Below the pieces are notes generated by a model. That model saw only the letters and a program-made list of their open reading frames with translations. It had not been told where the DNA came from and made no database searches. Of a stretch of DNA of 64,000 nt, positions 63,360 through 64,000 are shown in pieces. Position 1 is the first letter of the stretch, and every line of letters begins with the position of its first letter. Made by a program: the position numbers and the translations under genes. Source of the DNA: Pseudomonas sp. GM80 (lineage in GTDB: Bacteria > Pseudomonadota > Gammaproteobacteria > Pseudomonadales > Pseudomonadaceae); the NCBI RefSeq assembly GCF_000282515.1, contig NZ_AKJD01000054.1, positions 82,565 through 146,564 on the forward strand, given 5' to 3'.

Positions 63360-63779
63360 TCAGACAGTGACGTGCAGGCGTACGTCGACGTTGCCACGGG
63401 TGGCGTTGGAGTACGGGCAAACCTGGTGAGCGGCGTCGACCAGCGATTGCGCGTCGGCTTGTTCCAGGCCGGGCAGGCTGATGTGCAGATCGATGTCCAG
63501 ACCAAAACCGCCAGGGATCTGACCAATGCCGACGTGGGCGGTGATCGAGGCATTGTCGGGGATTTTGCGTTGGGTCTGGCTGGCAACGAATTTCAGCGCG
63601 CCGATGAAGCAGGCCGAGTAACCGGCTGCGAACAGCTGCTCAGGGTTGGTCGCCGCGCCGCCAGCACCGCCGAGTTCTTTGGGGGTGGCGAGTTTGACGT
63701 CGAGAATATTGTCGCTGGAGATCGCACGACCATCACGGCCGCCAGTGGAGGTTGCGATTGCGGTGTAGAGCGTTTGCAT
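63360..63779 (-). CDS. ohr: Organic hydroperoxide resistance protein
   Basis: The 139-residue thiol peroxidase of the Ohr/OsmC family has the two catalytic cysteines in YSACFIGALKFV and HQVCPYSNATRGN, and TGGRDGRAISSD at the N-terminus. It reduces organic hydroperoxides using lipoyl groups. The start at 63779 follows GAGGCTCAC; 22 more codons upstream in the frame are excluded. A palindromic candidate operator lies upstream. An ohrR gene is not in the window and may lie just beyond its end. Confidence 0.95.
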   Translation of the reverse strand: MQTLYTAIATSTGGRDGRAISSDNILDVKLATPKELGGAGGAATNPEQLFAAGYSACFIGALKFVASQTQRKIPDNASITAHVGIGQIPGGFGLDIDLHISLPGLEQADAQSLVDAAHQVCPYSNATRGNVDVRLHVTV

Positions 63780-63860
63780 GATGTGAGCCTCGTTGGGTGT
63801 CATGGTTTGCGCTAATTGTTTGCGCGCTAAGTAAGTACGAGGCAAATGTATAGCGCAAAT

Positions 63861-63876
63861 ATCTTGCGCGCAAGAT
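63861..63876. promoter_or_regulatory. Candidate OhrR operator upstream of ohr
   Basis: ATCTTGCGCGCAAGAT is a perfect 16-bp palindrome 82 bp before the ohr start. Related TTGCGC-type half sites occur at 63807-63812 and 63820-63827. On the ohr strand a TATACA-like -10 lies 10 bp downstream, so binding would block the promoter. Confidence 0.65.
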
Positions 63877-63915
63877 AATTTTGGAAAATTACTCGTGATA
63901 GGTGCACTGAAACAC

Positions 63916-64000
63916 TTGTAGGAGCTGCGGCACGCTGCGATCTCTTGATCTTGAAAAAGCCCAGGTCAAAAGATCGCAGCGTGCCGCAGCTCCTACAGGG
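63916..64000. repeat. REP-type inverted pair (GTAGGAGCTGC family), reaching window end
   Basis: TTGTAGGAGCTGCGGCACGC and its complement GCGTGCCGCAGCTCCTACAG enclose a spacer. The inner core CGGCACG differs from the other copies (CGAAGGC or CGCAGGC) on both arms, so the pair has co-varied. Confidence 0.88.

Overview
The window is ordinary-looking chromosome of a fluorescent-group Pseudomonas. The evidence is the GC-rich coding bias, the many short extragenic palindromes typical of this group (for example the GTAGGAGCTGCCG...CTGCGATC family), and gene blocks that match P. aeruginosa neighbourhoods as I remember them: htpX-alaA-msrB-gpx-ospR-sagS, rocA2-rocS2-dgt, tesA/ABC/greB, L,D-transpeptidase-oprI, and earP-efp-ohr. 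I see no prophage, insertion sequence, CRISPR array, rRNA or tRNA. Most genes are core or near-core. About 68 protein genes are called, many with starts moved inward from the longest reading frame to a codon that has a ribosome-binding site.

Layout. 1-3262: the tail of a ComEA-like helix-hairpin-helix protein, then an SDR reductase + ketoacyl-ACP synthase pair facing a TetR regulator, and a small DUF2897 membrane protein. 3485-13427: an ethanolamine permease with a candidate sigma-54 promoter, then the complete high-affinity potassium system kdpF-A-B-C-D-E, with long palindromic repeats inserted between kdpB and kdpC and between kdpC and kdpD. 13549-22591: assorted single genes (patatin-like phospholipase, small lipoprotein, CHAD protein, thioesterase, Mpo1-like protein, chemoreceptor, TatD, MltF-like lytic transglycosylase, DoxX). 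22676-30665: a redox-repair and surface-sensing cluster (HtpX protease, AlaA, MsrB, glutathione peroxidase, OspR-like thiol switch, SagS-like hybrid kinase, DUF815 ATPase, free Met-R-sulfoxide reductase).

30666-41971: a signalling-dense stretch with an HD-GYP protein, a RocS2-like 1214-residue hybrid kinase with its RocA2-like regulator, dGTPase, an EAL protein with a C-terminal sensor-like domain, and a three-gene operon of small membrane or stress proteins. 42042-48100: an ammonium transporter behind a near-perfect sigma-54 promoter, a Kef-type antiporter, a glutaredoxin-like protein, a small gene behind a LexA box, an RluA-type pseudouridine synthase and GreB. 48135-53817: an FtsX-type ABC exporter divergent from tesA with only 10 bp between start codons, then an L,D-transpeptidase and the OprI lipoprotein. 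54458-64000: GNAT, DAHP synthase, PilZ protein and thioredoxin-like gene with overlapping divergent start codons, PanE-like reductase, 5'-nucleotidase, UspA, CysB, a Gre-like factor, EarP with its target EF-P (Arg32 present), and Ohr behind a palindromic candidate OhrR operator.

Functionally the window is rich in cyclic-di-GMP and two-component signalling (SagS, HD-GYP, RocS2/RocA2, EAL, PilZ) and in thiol/peroxide defence (MsrB, fRMsr, Gpx, OspR, Ohr, glutaredoxin- and thioredoxin-like proteins). I did not find a clearly undescribed multi-gene system. The best leads are the regulatory sites, an HD-GYP protein with a large insertion, a structured-looking leader near 47102, and a few unrecognised small genes.
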